DNA of 64,000 bases from Rhodoferax sp. BAB1 (GCF_013334205.1 NZ_CP054424.1:2314001-2378000); one strand, 5' to 3'; shown: positions 29,494 to 37,576, numbered from the stretch's first letter. The notes: generated from the letters alone by a model not told the origin. Numbers and translations: made by a program.

Positions 29494-30531
29494 ATGACCG
29501 AGCCCGGCACGACCACCCCCCTGCCGCAGCACCTGCTGCGCACGGGGCTGATCGTTCTCAGCGTCAACTTCGTGATCGCCCTGCTGCTCACGCTCTTCGT
29601 GCGCGACCTGCTCTGGCACAACCTGGTCTACGCCAACGCCATCGGCCTGTGCATCTGGGCCTTCATCGAGATCGGCAAGCGCATCTTCATCCGCGACGAC
29701 ACCCGCAGCGCCCTGCGCTGGACCGTCCTTACCCTGGTGTCGGTGCTGGCCGCCTACCTGGTCGGCAGTCGCATTGCCAGCGAGATCACCGGCCACTCCC
29801 TGCTCAGCTACTGGCTGTTCGAGACGCGCCGCGCCAGCGGCATGCTGCTCGTCTCGCTGGTGGCCGGCGGCACCGTCACCTACTACTTCGTGTCGCGCAC
29901 CCGGCTGGCCCAGAGCCGCGCCCAGGCCGAGGCTGCCCAGCGACAGGCCGCCGAATCCACGCTGCGCCTGCTCGAATCGCAGCTCGAGCCGCACATGCTG
30001 TTCAACACCCTGGCCAATCTGCGTGCACTCATCACCACCGACCCGCCGCGCGCCATCGCCATGCTCGACCGCCTCATTGCCTACCTGCGCGCCACGCTGG
30101 CCGCCTCGCGCGCCACCAGCCACACCCTGCAGGCCGAGTTCGAGCGCCTGCGCGACTACCTCGAACTCATGGCCGTGCGCTTGGGCCCGCGCCTGCGCTA
30201 CACGCTGGAGCTGCCGCCCGAGCTGGCGACCCAGCCCGTGCCGGCCCTGCTGCTGCAGCCCCTGGTGGAAAACGGCATCCTGCACGGCCTGGAGCCCAAG
30301 GTGGAAGGCGGCAGCCTGCACGTGTCCGTCCGCCGCGAGGGCGCCCTGCTCACCCTGGTGGTCAGCGACAGCGGCATGGGCTACACCGCTGCCACCCCCG
30401 CGGGCTCCGGCTTCGGCCTGGCCCAGGTGCGCGAACGCCTGCTCAGCACCTACGGCGCGCAGGCCGCGCTGGACCTGGCCACCCCGCCCGGCGGCGGCAC
30501 CATCGTCACCCTGAGCTTCCCCGCCGCATGA
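29494..30531 (+). CDS. LytS/YehU-type sensor histidine kinase
   Basis: This 345-residue sensor has four predicted membrane helices in residues 15-135, a short coiled segment (RAQAEAAQRQAAE), a His_kinase (PF06580) domain with the phosphoacceptor H167 in LEPHMLFNTLANL, and a HATPase domain with N-box LLQPLVENGILHGLEP and G-boxes SDSGMGY and GSGFGLAQVRERL. The canonical motif is NPHFLFN; here it is EPHMLFN. The response regulator gene overlaps its stop by 4 bases, so the two are a cognate pair. The input signal is unknown and is probably sensed in the membrane. Confidence 0.92.
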   Translation: MTEPGTTTPLPQHLLRTGLIVLSVNFVIALLLTLFVRDLLWHNLVYANAIGLCIWAFIEIGKRIFIRDDTRSALRWTVLTLVSVLAAYLVGSRIASEITGHSLLSYWLFETRRASGMLLVSLVAGGTVTYYFVSRTRLAQSRAQAEAAQRQAAESTLRLLESQLEPHMLFNTLANLRALITTDPPRAIAMLDRLIAYLRATLAASRATSHTLQAEFERLRDYLELMAVRLGPRLRYTLELPPELATQPVPALLLQPLVENGILHGLEPKVEGGSLHVSVRREGALLTLVVSDSGMGYTAATPAGSGFGLAQVRERLLSTYGAQAALDLATPPGGGTIVTLSFPAA

Positions 30532-31334
30532 ACCCGCCCCGCGCCCTCATCGCCGAAGACGAGCCCCTGCTGGCCCAGGCCCTGCAGGCCGAACTGGCAC
30601 GCGCCTGGCCCGAACTGCGCATCGTGGCCGTGGCCGGCGACGGTGCCAGCGCCGTGCAGCAGACCCTGCAGCAGCAGCCCGACGTGCTCTTCTTCGACGT
30701 GCGCATGCCCGCCCTCAGCGGCCTGGACGCCGCCGCCCGCCTGGCCGACGAATGGCCGCAGCATGGACCCGATGCGCGGCCCTTCCCCGCCCTGGTCTTC
30801 GTCACCGCCTACGACCAGTACGCCATGCAGGCCTTCGAGGCGCAGGCGGTGGACTACCTGCTCAAGCCGGTGGAGCCAGCCCGCCTCCAGAAAACTGTGG
30901 TCCGCGTACAGCAGGCCCTGGCCGGTCGGTCACAAGGCGCTATGAATTTTGAAGCAACACTGGCCCAGCTGCGCGGCCTGCTGAACGCGGGCGCGGCACC
31001 GGCGGCCACGCCGCTCAAGCTCATCCAGGCCGGCGTGGGCACGGCCATCCGTTTGGTGCCGGTGGAAGAAGTGATCTATTTCGAAGCCGCCGACAAATAC
31101 GTGCGTGTCATCACGCCCGGCCAGGAGGCCCTGATCCGCACCCCGCTGCGCGAACTGCTGCCCCAGCTCGACGCCCAGGCCTTCTGGCAGGTGCACCGCG
31201 GCACCGTGGTGCGCGCCGCCGCCATCGAGCAGGTCACGCGGGATGAAGCAGGCCGCCTGAGCCTGCAGCTGCGCGGCAGCGCCGAGCGCCTGGCGGTCAG
31301 CCGGCTCTATGCCCACCTGTTCAAGGCCATGTAG
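30528..31334 (+). CDS. LytTR-family response regulator
   Basis: This 268-residue transcription regulator has a receiver domain with the acidic pair in AEDEP, phosphoacceptor D57 in FFDVRMP, Thr in FVTAYD and Lys in LLKPVEP. After a linker (about residues 125-160) comes a LytTR DNA-binding domain (LIRLVPVEEVIYFEAADKY region to the C terminus, with FWQVHRGTVVR). LytTR proteins bind direct-repeat sites and often control envelope, autolysis or secreted factors. It is co-translated with the kinase gene upstream. The target genes cannot be identified here. Confidence 0.94.
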   Translation: MNPPRALIAEDEPLLAQALQAELARAWPELRIVAVAGDGASAVQQTLQQQPDVLFFDVRMPALSGLDAAARLADEWPQHGPDARPFPALVFVTAYDQYAMQAFEAQAVDYLLKPVEPARLQKTVVRVQQALAGRSQGAMNFEATLAQLRGLLNAGAAPAATPLKLIQAGVGTAIRLVPVEEVIYFEAADKYVRVITPGQEALIRTPLRELLPQLDAQAFWQVHRGTVVRAAAIEQVTRDEAGRLSLQLRGSAERLAVSRLYAHLFKAM

Positions 31335-31354
31335 GCCAGCAAACGGCGGCGCCA

Positions 31355-31384
31355 TAAAAAACGGCGCTCATGAAGAGCGCCGTG
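31355..31384 (-). terminator. Intrinsic terminator for the His-rich protein gene
   Basis: The stem ACGGCGCTC / GAGCGCCGT (31362-31384) is followed on the minus strand by a run of T (31356-31361). It ends the minus-strand transcript; on the plus strand it may also serve the response regulator gene, but without a T-run. Confidence 0.75.
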
Positions 31385-31448
31385 TAATGACCGTGCGGGG
31401 CACGATCAGCCGCGGGGGAGGATCCGCGGCGCAATCAGATGGTACCGC

Positions 31449-31892
31449 TTATCGGCGATTTCCCATATGGTTTTCTGCACCGGGGCGCTGGCCGTGGCCG
31501 CCACCCTGGCCGCGACCGTCGTGTCGGTCGTAACGGTCATGTCGGTCATGCCGGTCGTAGCGGGCGTGGCGATCATGGCCACGGCGGTCGTCGCGGTCCT
31601 TCCAGTGGCCATGGCCCTGGTAGCCCGGGTGCACCCGGTAGACCGGATGCGGCGCGTACACCACACGGGGCGGCACATACACGGGGTGCCCATGCACATG
31701 GCGCGGGGCGTGCACCACCACCGGGGCGGCCGGTGCATTGCTCACGCCGATACGGATGCCGGGTTGCGACATGGCGATGGACCAGAAAATATCCACATCG
31801 TCGTGTCCGGCCTGGGCGGCGCCGCTGGCGCCCAGCCCCAGGGCAGCCACCAGGGCCAGGGCAGCAGCGGAAGATTTGGCTTTCGTCGTCAT
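31449..31892 (-). CDS. Secreted His/Arg/Asp-rich protein
   Basis: This 147-residue protein has a clear signal peptide (AAALALVAALGLGASGAAQA). The mature part begins GHDDVDIFWS, contains a proline/tyrosine segment with VYVPPRVVYAPHPVYRVHPGY, and ends in a low-complexity tail of RHDRYDRHD-type repeats rich in His, Asp and Arg. Proteins with this YVPPRVVYAPPP-like core are common small periplasmic proteins in Burkholderiales, of unknown function. The tail could bind divalent metals, which is inference. AAGGAGA precedes the ATG, and a terminator follows. Confidence 0.75.
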   Translation of the reverse strand: MTTKAKSSAAALALVAALGLGASGAAQAGHDDVDIFWSIAMSQPGIRIGVSNAPAAPVVVHAPRHVHGHPVYVPPRVVYAPHPVYRVHPGYQGHGHWKDRDDRRGHDRHARYDRHDRHDRYDRHDGRGQGGGHGQRPGAENHMGNRR

Positions 31893-32024
31893 GAGGGTTC
31901 TCCTTTACGGGGCCGCCGGTGGGCTGCCCTGTACCCACAACGCCTTCACCCCCCGCCCGGCTGCGAAGCGCCGGTGAAGGAGGTTACGAGATGTAACCCA
32001 GCTATTGAAGTCGCGGCTTATATA

Positions 32025-33116
32025 TCAGCGCGGCCGCAGCCCCGCCGGCAGCCAGGCGCCCAGCCGCGCCTCGATCACCTTTTCGTGGCGCTGCCACCAG
32101 ATCCCCAGTGCAATCACGGCCAGCCCCAGGAGAGTGAGCGCAAACGGAAACAGCATGCTGTCGCGGAACACCCGGTACGACAGATAACCCAGGTAACCCG
32201 CCACCCCCAGGGCCCCCAGCACGGTGAAGACCCGCCGGCCAATGGCCGCGCCCAGCAGGATCAGGCCCACGTTGATCAGCGCGTAGATCGCCTTGCCCAG
32301 CTGCGTGCCCGAATCCTGCAGGCTCAGGCCGCCCCAGAACATCAGGGCGCCGAAGATGTAGAGCCAGAAGGCAAAGTCCTGCCGCCACTCGCCGCTGGCC
32401 AGGCGGCTGCGCACGTCCACCCATAGGGCCAGCAGACAGGTGGCTATGCCGAAGACCAGGGACATGTCGCGCATGAACCGGTATTCAAAGCCGGCCTGCT
32501 GCATGAGCAGGCTGGCCACGTCCATGTACATGTACCAGACCGTCACCGCCACCGGCATCACCATGAAAGGCAGGCGATAGCGCCACAGCATCACCAGCGC
32601 GGCGGCCAGCGTGCCGAACTCCAGCGTGAGCCAGCGCCAGTCGATGTGCGTGTGATAGGCCCGGTAGCTACTGGGCCCGCCCGGCGGCCACAGGCCCAGG
32701 CCGCTTTGCAGGGCCCATAGCGCCAGCGGCACCAGGCACACCGCCAGCGTGGCCAGGATGCCGGCCGGCGTGTGCAGGCCCCGGCCCTTGAGGTGGTCCG
32801 CCACCGCCAGGCTGGCCACCAGGTAGCCCAGGGCAATGGCCAGCAGGCCCCAGTCGCCGAACTGCTGCCAGCCCAGCGTCATGAACAGCGTCATGGCGCC
32901 GATGGCCACCATACCGCCGAAGTAATACAGCACGTTGGTGAAAGAAAAGCGCGGCCCGCTGGCCAGATCGGCCGGCACCGTGGTCTGGGCCCGGGTATGC
33001 AACACCCAGCGCTCCCAGAGCAGCTTGGACTGGGTGCTGGTGATCAGGCCGTCGCGCACGGCGCCGTTCAGATCGGTCTGGGAAATGGTCACGCTCTTGC
33101 TATGCAGTTCGCTCAT
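32025..33116 (-). CDS. DUF2157-like multi-pass membrane protein
   Basis: This 363-residue protein has a soluble N-terminal helix-turn segment (ISQTDLNGAVRDGLITSTQSKLLWERW) typical of DUF2157 proteins, then about ten hydrophobic helices to the C terminus (LGAWLPAGLRPR). The ATG at 33116 has a strong ribosome binding site (AGGAGGGCACC). The function is not known. It is divergent from glnS with a 69-base gap and does not appear to be in an operon. Confidence 0.75.
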   Translation of the reverse strand: MSELHSKSVTISQTDLNGAVRDGLITSTQSKLLWERWVLHTRAQTTVPADLASGPRFSFTNVLYYFGGMVAIGAMTLFMTLGWQQFGDWGLLAIALGYLVASLAVADHLKGRGLHTPAGILATLAVCLVPLALWALQSGLGLWPPGGPSSYRAYHTHIDWRWLTLEFGTLAAALVMLWRYRLPFMVMPVAVTVWYMYMDVASLLMQQAGFEYRFMRDMSLVFGIATCLLALWVDVRSRLASGEWRQDFAFWLYIFGALMFWGGLSLQDSGTQLGKAIYALINVGLILLGAAIGRRVFTVLGALGVAGYLGYLSYRVFRDSMLFPFALTLLGLAVIALGIWWQRHEKVIEARLGAWLPAGLRPR

Positions 33117-33173
33117 GGTGCCCTCCTGAGCCGGACATCCTAGCAACGCGGGCTCGCCCCGGGGGGGGCCGTC

Positions 33174-33179
33174 TAGAAT
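33174..33179 (+). promoter_or_regulatory. -10-like hexamer TAGAAT before glnS
   Basis: TAGAAT ends 6 bases before the glnS ATG; there is no Shine-Dalgarno in between and a poly-G tract upstream. Consistent with a leaderless or nearly leaderless message. Confidence 0.45.
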
Positions 33180-33185
33180 TGCTCC

Positions 33186-35273
33186 ATGAGCACGCCAAGA
33201 ATTCCCGAAAACAAGGACAAATCCCAGGAGCCGGCCAAGGCCAGCAACTTCCTGCGCCAGATCATCGAGCACGACCTGGCCGCCGGCACCTACAGCGGCC
33301 GCCGCTGGGCCCACCAGCCGGGTGAGGCCAGCCTGCAGGAAAAAGGCCAGCCCGACCCCGCCCGCATCCGCACCCGCTTCCCGCCCGAACCCAACGGCTA
33401 CCTGCACGTGGGCCACGCCAAGAGCATCTGCCTGAACTTCGGCCTGGCGCGCGACTACGGCGGCGTCTGCCACATGCGCTTCGACGACACCAACCCCGAG
33501 AAGGAAGAGCAGGAGTATGTGGACGCCATCACCGACGCGGTGAAATGGCTGGGCTTCGGCTGGGAGGCGCATGGCGACAGCCACCTGTACTACGCCAGCA
33601 ACTACTTCGACTTCATGTACCGCGCCGCCGAGTACCTGGTGGAAACCGGCCACGCCTATGTGGACGAGCAGACCCCCGAGGAAATGCGCGCCAACCGTGG
33701 CGACTTCGGCAAACCCGGCACCGACAGCCCCTTCCGCACCCGCACGCCAGCTGAAAATCTGACCCGCTTCCGCGAAATGCGCGCCGGCAAGCATGCGGAC
33801 GGCAGCATGGTGCTGCGCGCCAAGATCAGCATGGCCAGCCCGAATATCAACCTGCGCGACCCGGCCATCTACCGCATCCGCCGTGCCACCCACCACAACA
33901 CGGGTGACGCCTGGTGCATCTACCCCATGTACTCCTTTGCCCACCCCATCGAGGACGCGCTGGAGAACATCACCCACAGCATCTGCACGCTGGAGTTCGA
34001 AGACCAGCGCCCGTTTTACGACTGGACACTGGAGCGCATCGTCCCCATCCTGCGCACGCCGCAGTTTGCGCATGCAAAAGAGCTGATCGAGAAAATCGAA
34101 GGCCAGGGCCTGGAAGCCGGCAAGGAATTTGCCCTGCACTGCCACAACCACGCCGACAAGCTCTTTGCCAGCGAGGCCGAAGCGCAGCTGCGCGCGATGT
34201 TTGCCAAGTGGGGCCACAACCCCGACGCCGTGCTGCACGACCTGCCCGCCTTCTTCGCCCTGCTCAAGAAGGACACTGCGCAGTTCACCCCCCTGCTGGC
34301 CCATGCCCTGGACGGCCAGCGCCCCAACGTCTTCCTGCTGCCGCACCAGCATGAATTCGCGCGCCTCAACCTCACCTACGTGATCACCAGCAAACGCAAG
34401 CTGGCCCAGCTGGTGACGGAAGGCCGTGTGAGCGGCTGGGACGACCCGCGCATGCCCACCATCGTCGGCCTGCGCCGCCGCGGCTACACGCCCGAGAGCA
34501 TCCAGCTCTTTGCCGAACGCATCGGTGTCACCAAAGACTATTCCTGGATCGACTACTCCACGCTCGAAGGCTGCCTGCGCGAAGACCTGGAGAGCAAGGC
34601 CCACCGCGGCATGGCCGTGCTGGACCCGGTGAAACTGGTGCTCACCAACTGGGCCGAGGCCTTTGGCAGCGCCGACTACACCGAGGAATGCACCCTGCCC
34701 GCCCTGCCCCATGTGGAAGAAGGCCAGGTGGCCCCCGCGCTGCGCCGCTTCCTGATCGGCCGCGAGGTGTGGATCGAACGCGAAGACTTCGAGGAAGTGG
34801 CGCCCAAGGGCTACAAGCGTTTGTTCCCCGGCAATGTGGTGCGCCTCAAGGGTGGCTACGTGATCGAGTGCACCGGCTGCCAGCGTGATGCGGCGGGCAA
34901 GGTGACCGAGGTGCACGCCAAGGTCATCCCCGGCACCAAGAGCGGCACCCCCGGCGCCGACAGCGTCAAGGCCAAGGCCGCCATCACCTGGGTGGCCGTG
35001 GCCGACGGCGTGGCCGCCGAGGTGCGCCTGTACGACCGCCTGTTCACCGACGCGCAACCCGATGCCGGTGGCAAGGACTTCCTGGCCAGCCTGAACCCGG
35101 ACAGCCTGAAGACCGTCACCGCCTATGTGGAGCCCTCACTGGCCCAGGCTGCGGCGGACGACAAGTTCCAGTTTGAGCGGCATGGCTACTTTGTGGCGGA
35201 CCGCAAGGATCACCAGGCCGGCATGCCCGTCTTCAACCGGGTGACGGGCTTGAAAGACAGCTGGGGCAAATAA
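33186..35273 (+). CDS. glnS: Glutaminyl-tRNA synthetase
   Basis: GlnRS charges tRNA-Gln with glutamine. The 695-residue sequence has the class I signature PPEPNGYLHVGH (HIGH-type HVGH at residues 74-77), the VITSKRKL loop corresponding to KMSKS at about residue 400, the WDDPRMPT motif, and the anticodon-binding beta-barrel C-terminal half. It is longer than E. coli GlnRS (about 550) because of an extended C-terminal portion, which is usual for betaproteobacterial forms. Bases 34965-35273, the last 103 codons including the stop, recur as a diverged copy at 35973-36341. The present 3' end may therefore have been supplied by an integrated element. Confidence 0.98.
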   Translation: MSTPRIPENKDKSQEPAKASNFLRQIIEHDLAAGTYSGRRWAHQPGEASLQEKGQPDPARIRTRFPPEPNGYLHVGHAKSICLNFGLARDYGGVCHMRFDDTNPEKEEQEYVDAITDAVKWLGFGWEAHGDSHLYYASNYFDFMYRAAEYLVETGHAYVDEQTPEEMRANRGDFGKPGTDSPFRTRTPAENLTRFREMRAGKHADGSMVLRAKISMASPNINLRDPAIYRIRRATHHNTGDAWCIYPMYSFAHPIEDALENITHSICTLEFEDQRPFYDWTLERIVPILRTPQFAHAKELIEKIEGQGLEAGKEFALHCHNHADKLFASEAEAQLRAMFAKWGHNPDAVLHDLPAFFALLKKDTAQFTPLLAHALDGQRPNVFLLPHQHEFARLNLTYVITSKRKLAQLVTEGRVSGWDDPRMPTIVGLRRRGYTPESIQLFAERIGVTKDYSWIDYSTLEGCLREDLESKAHRGMAVLDPVKLVLTNWAEAFGSADYTEECTLPALPHVEEGQVAPALRRFLIGREVWIEREDFEEVAPKGYKRLFPGNVVRLKGGYVIECTGCQRDAAGKVTEVHAKVIPGTKSGTPGADSVKAKAAITWVAVADGVAAEVRLYDRLFTDAQPDAGGKDFLASLNPDSLKTVTAYVEPSLAQAAADDKFQFERHGYFVADRKDHQAGMPVFNRVTGLKDSWGK
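34965..35273 (+). repeat. Direct repeat, copy 1: glnS 3' end
   Basis: This 309-base segment of the intact glnS is repeated at 35973-36341. By my hand alignment the two are about 89% identical (95% over the first three quarters), apart from a 60-base insertion in copy 2. Substitutions in the first three quarters are almost all synonymous. Confidence 0.9.
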
Positions 35274-35276
35274 GCC

Positions 35277-35762
35277 ATGTTCTACCTCGACCTTTTCTCA
35301 GCGCTGGATCGCCATAAGGTTGAGTACGTTTTGATCGGCGGTTTGGCCGTCGCCCTGCACGGGGTTGAGCGCAACACCATGGATATCGACGTGTGCGTGG
35401 TCATATCGCCCGTCAACCTGCAGCACCTGATAGAAGCCGCCAAAGAGCTGCGCCTGAGCCCCATGTTGCCAGTGCCACTGGAAACGCTCAGCGACATTGA
35501 AACCCTGAGGCAATGGCACACCCAGCGCAACCTGCAGGCCTTTTCGCTGCGCAGCGAGGACATGGCAGGCGTGACGCTGGATGTGCTGCTATTCCCCCCG
35601 GTCGACCCCGCAAGCATGTGCCAGCGCGCCTTGCAGCTCGACGTGGCGGGCGTTCCTGTCAAGCTGGCCAGCATTGACGACTTGATCGCACTCAAGCAAA
35701 GTGTGGCCAGACCCATCGACTTGGCCGACATAGAACACCTCAAACGCCTGCAAAACCCATGA
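35277..35762 (+). CDS. Nucleotidyltransferase-fold protein (AbiEii/DUF6036-like), putative toxin component
   Basis: This 161-residue protein has the minimal nucleotidyltransferase signature: GGLAVALHG followed by R-NTMDIDVCV, giving the metal-binding Asp pair, and a later Asp in VTLDVLLFP. A helical end follows (SIDDLIALKQSV, DLADIEHLKRL). Related proteins occur in two-gene toxin-antitoxin or abortive-infection modules. It begins 3 bases after the glnS stop, and its own stop overlaps the next gene's ATG by 4 bases, indicating co-translation. Because it lies between two copies of the glnS 3' end, acquisition by integration is likely. The toxin assignment is inference; the fold assignment is from the motif. 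Confidence 0.8.
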   Translation: MFYLDLFSALDRHKVEYVLIGGLAVALHGVERNTMDIDVCVVISPVNLQHLIEAAKELRLSPMLPVPLETLSDIETLRQWHTQRNLQAFSLRSEDMAGVTLDVLLFPPVDPASMCQRALQLDVAGVPVKLASIDDLIALKQSVARPIDLADIEHLKRLQNP

Positions 35763-35947
35763 GCAACAGCGCCGCCACCCCACTGCGCGACAACCGAACC
35801 TACTACGTCAGCGACGAACGCCTGCGCGCATTCGCCCAACTGAGCTACGCGCAAAGACTGCAGTGGGTGGAGCAATGCTCACAGTTTGTGAGAATGGCGC
35901 AGATGGCCAAGGCCAAGCTTGTGGCGGCTACTCCTACAAGCGCTTGA
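35759..35947 (+). CDS. Small partner protein of the nucleotidyltransferase
   Basis: This 62-residue helical protein (DNRTYYVSDERLRAFAQLS, then QRLQWVEQCSQFVRMAQ) overlaps the nucleotidyltransferase stop by 4 bases. It lacks the RX4-6H motif of HEPN partners, so it is not a standard MNT-HEPN pair. Its size and tight coupling suggest the second component of a toxin-antitoxin-like module, though which partner is toxic cannot be told. I associate small RDNRTYYVSDE-type proteins with such nucleotidyltransferases from memory, not from a search. Confidence 0.65.
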   Translation: MSNSAATPLRDNRTYYVSDERLRAFAQLSYAQRLQWVEQCSQFVRMAQMAKAKLVAATPTSA

Positions 35948-35972
35948 AGTGCAAATGAACGTCTCACATACG

Positions 35973-36341
35973 GTCAAGGCCAAGGCCGCCATCACCTGGG
36001 TGGCCGTGGCCGACGGCGTGGCCGCCGAGGTGCGCCTGTATGACCGCCTGTTCACGGATGCGCAACCCGATGCGGGCGGCAAGGACTTCCTGGCCAGCCT
36101 GAACCCCGAGAGCCTCAAGACCGTCACCGCCTATGTGGAGCCCTCACTGGCCCAGGCAGCGGCGGACGACAAGTTCCAGTTCGAGCGGCATGGTTATTTT
36201 GGCTACGGCGTAACTTCGCTGCGCGAAGTGAGCCTGCGCCGCAAGGCGCTAGCGCCTTGTGTGGCGGACCGACTGAACCATAGCAAGGGTAAGCCCGTCT
36301 TCAACCGGGTGACCGGATTGAAGGATAGTTGGGGAAAGTAA
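35973..36341 (+). pseudogene. glnS: Duplicated 3' fragment of glnS with a 60-bp insertion
   Basis: These 369 bases match the last 309 bases of glnS (34965-35273) plus one in-frame insertion at 36201-36260. The fragment lacks the catalytic domain and any aminoacylation capacity. It stays open to the same stop position (ending GLKDSWGK). It could be translated from an upstream ATG at 35955 (MNVSHTV), which has no clear ribosome binding site, so I treat it as a remnant. The first part differs from the intact copy almost only at third codon positions, while the segment just after the insertion (RLNHSKGK versus RKDHQAGM) differs in protein sequence. That pattern suggests the two copies diverged in separate genomes before being brought together. 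Confidence 0.9.
36201..36260 (+). repeat. 60-bp double-hairpin insertion in the glnS fragment
   Basis: The insertion is absent from the intact glnS copy. It contains two palindromes: ACTTCGC TGC GCGAAGT (36213-36229) and the perfect 18-mer CAAGGCGCTAGCGCCTTG (36242-36259). Its length is a multiple of three and it has no stop in the glnS frame. It looks like a miniature palindromic element. Confidence 0.75.
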
Positions 36342-36390
36342 AGCCCACGCCTTAGTAGACTGCGACAACTTCCTATAGATCTTTTCAGAC

Positions 36391-37122
36391 ATGAAACCAC
36401 TTAAATTCACAGTCGGTCTTCGTCCTGCAAAGTCGATGTTCCGCTTTAGTACTTGGGCAGGCTCATTGGTCGATGATTTGCTTGCATCTGCAGAGCGATC
36501 GAAAACCACCAAAGGTCTTTTCAAGACTGTAGAGCAGGCGGCCGACAAATCTCACTTCCGATTGATAGGCGAGAAACACACTTTATTCGCGGGCGTGAAA
36601 GACGTGCAGTTCTCGGTGGACTATTACGACTCAGATTCAACTCTCGACATTGACGCCGAAATCGATCGGTTCATATCGCTTTTCTCGGTTGTGAATGCAG
36701 CCTTAAAAATTCGTGATGTGCGAAGGATTGGAATAGTCTGTGAGTATCGTTTCCCATCAAAAACTGACCAACCGAGCAGAGAGCTAATCGAGAAGATCAC
36801 ACACTTCAAAACAGATGGATTTCCTGCGAAGTTTCAGCTTCAGTTTGAGCAACGACATCCAATCACGGCAACGACGGGCATCCCCGACTTTCGAACCGAG
36901 GATTTCTGGAACGTTCTTGAAACGTACTACGATGGGGAAGTTGATACTGATCACAGTGCCAAGCACGAGATAAACCTCATGCTTGATGTTCAGCGCTACT
37001 ACGCGCCGTTGCTAGAGGAAAAAATAGACGCCGCAATTAGGGCGGTGAGCGAAAAGTACAAGAAGCAACTTGCCATCTTCCGAGAAAAAGCCAAAACTGT
37101 TGGACTAGAAAATGGCGGCTAA
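36391..37122 (+). CDS. Hypothetical protein of an accessory two-gene cassette (gene 1)
   Basis: This 243-residue soluble protein has base composition and codon use clearly lower in GC than the flanking genes, a sign of transfer. Seen features: an N-terminal strand region (LKFTVGLRPAKSMFRF), a central acidic segment (SVDYYDSDSTLDIDAEIDRFISLF), a beta-rich middle (RRIGIVCEYRF) and a C-terminal amphipathic helix (IRAVSEKYKKQLAIFREKAKTV in part). The overall plan recalls the TIGR04255 group of uncharacterised proteins, but I cannot confirm it. The downstream membrane protein overlaps by 11 bases. No Shine-Dalgarno precedes the ATG; a TATAGA box lies 12 bases upstream. No catalytic motif was recognised. 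Confidence 0.7.
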   Translation: MKPLKFTVGLRPAKSMFRFSTWAGSLVDDLLASAERSKTTKGLFKTVEQAADKSHFRLIGEKHTLFAGVKDVQFSVDYYDSDSTLDIDAEIDRFISLFSVVNAALKIRDVRRIGIVCEYRFPSKTDQPSRELIEKITHFKTDGFPAKFQLQFEQRHPITATTGIPDFRTEDFWNVLETYYDGEVDTDHSAKHEINLMLDVQRYYAPLLEEKIDAAIRAVSEKYKKQLAIFREKAKTVGLENGG

Positions 37123-37576
37123 GAAGGGCCCTAAACGGCAGTCCGCGCCTCCAAAAGCGGCGGCTAGCCGAATAATTAGCGCCGCCGACACATCTGGGAC
37201 TGTCCGCCCAAGTCGGAGTAGCCCGTCAGACGCGACAAGAATTTCTACTGATGACTACGAGTTAGGCGGAACCTACGATGTAGGAACCGAATTAGAACCG
37301 GGAAAATATTCAGTCGAGCCTACAAACGGCGTGGTCTCCAGATGGATAAAGCATCATTGGGAAATACTAGCTGGAATAGGCGCTGTGATCGCAACGGTTT
37401 TGGTGTTCGCAACCAGACTGGATGCCAAAGTTGATGTTCTAAGTAGCGACGTCAAAGAGGTGAAGACCTCTGTGGATAAGCTAAAAATCGACGCCGTACG
37501 TACGAGCACGCAAGTCGAACAGCTGCAACGATCAGTCGGGAGAATTGAAGACCAGCGCACTCAACAAAAACGATGA
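37112..37576 (+). CDS. Hypothetical membrane protein with coiled coil, accessory cassette (gene 2)
   Basis: This 154-residue protein has three parts. Residues 1-85 are a basic, Ser/Ala/Pro-rich, probably disordered cytoplasmic segment. One membrane helix follows at about residues 92-110 (HHWEILAGIGAVIATVLVF). The tail is a heptad-patterned coiled coil (VDVLSSDVKEVKTSVDKL and QLQRSVGRIED). There is no signal peptide. It overlaps gene 1 by 11 bases and shares its low GC, so the two form one transferred unit. A soluble protein plus a small membrane protein is an architecture seen in several phage-defence modules; any such role here is inference. Confidence 0.7.
   Translation: MAAKKGPKRQSAPPKAAASRIISAADTSGTVRPSRSSPSDATRISTDDYELGGTYDVGTELEPGKYSVEPTNGVVSRWIKHHWEILAGIGAVIATVLVFATRLDAKVDVLSSDVKEVKTSVDKLKIDAVRTSTQVEQLQRSVGRIEDQRTQQKR

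Noticed and set aside
30936..30960. Short GCTATgaattttgaAGC motif in the response regulator linker
   Set aside because: It resembles a dispersed palindromic unit, but the similarity is short and imperfect and could be chance in a linker; similar fragments near 19332 and 43445 are no stronger.
36201..36260. Integron attC site
   Set aside because: The two hairpins recall an attC, but the GTTRRRY/RYYYAAC core pair and the usual length and arrangement are not present, and no integrase is nearby.
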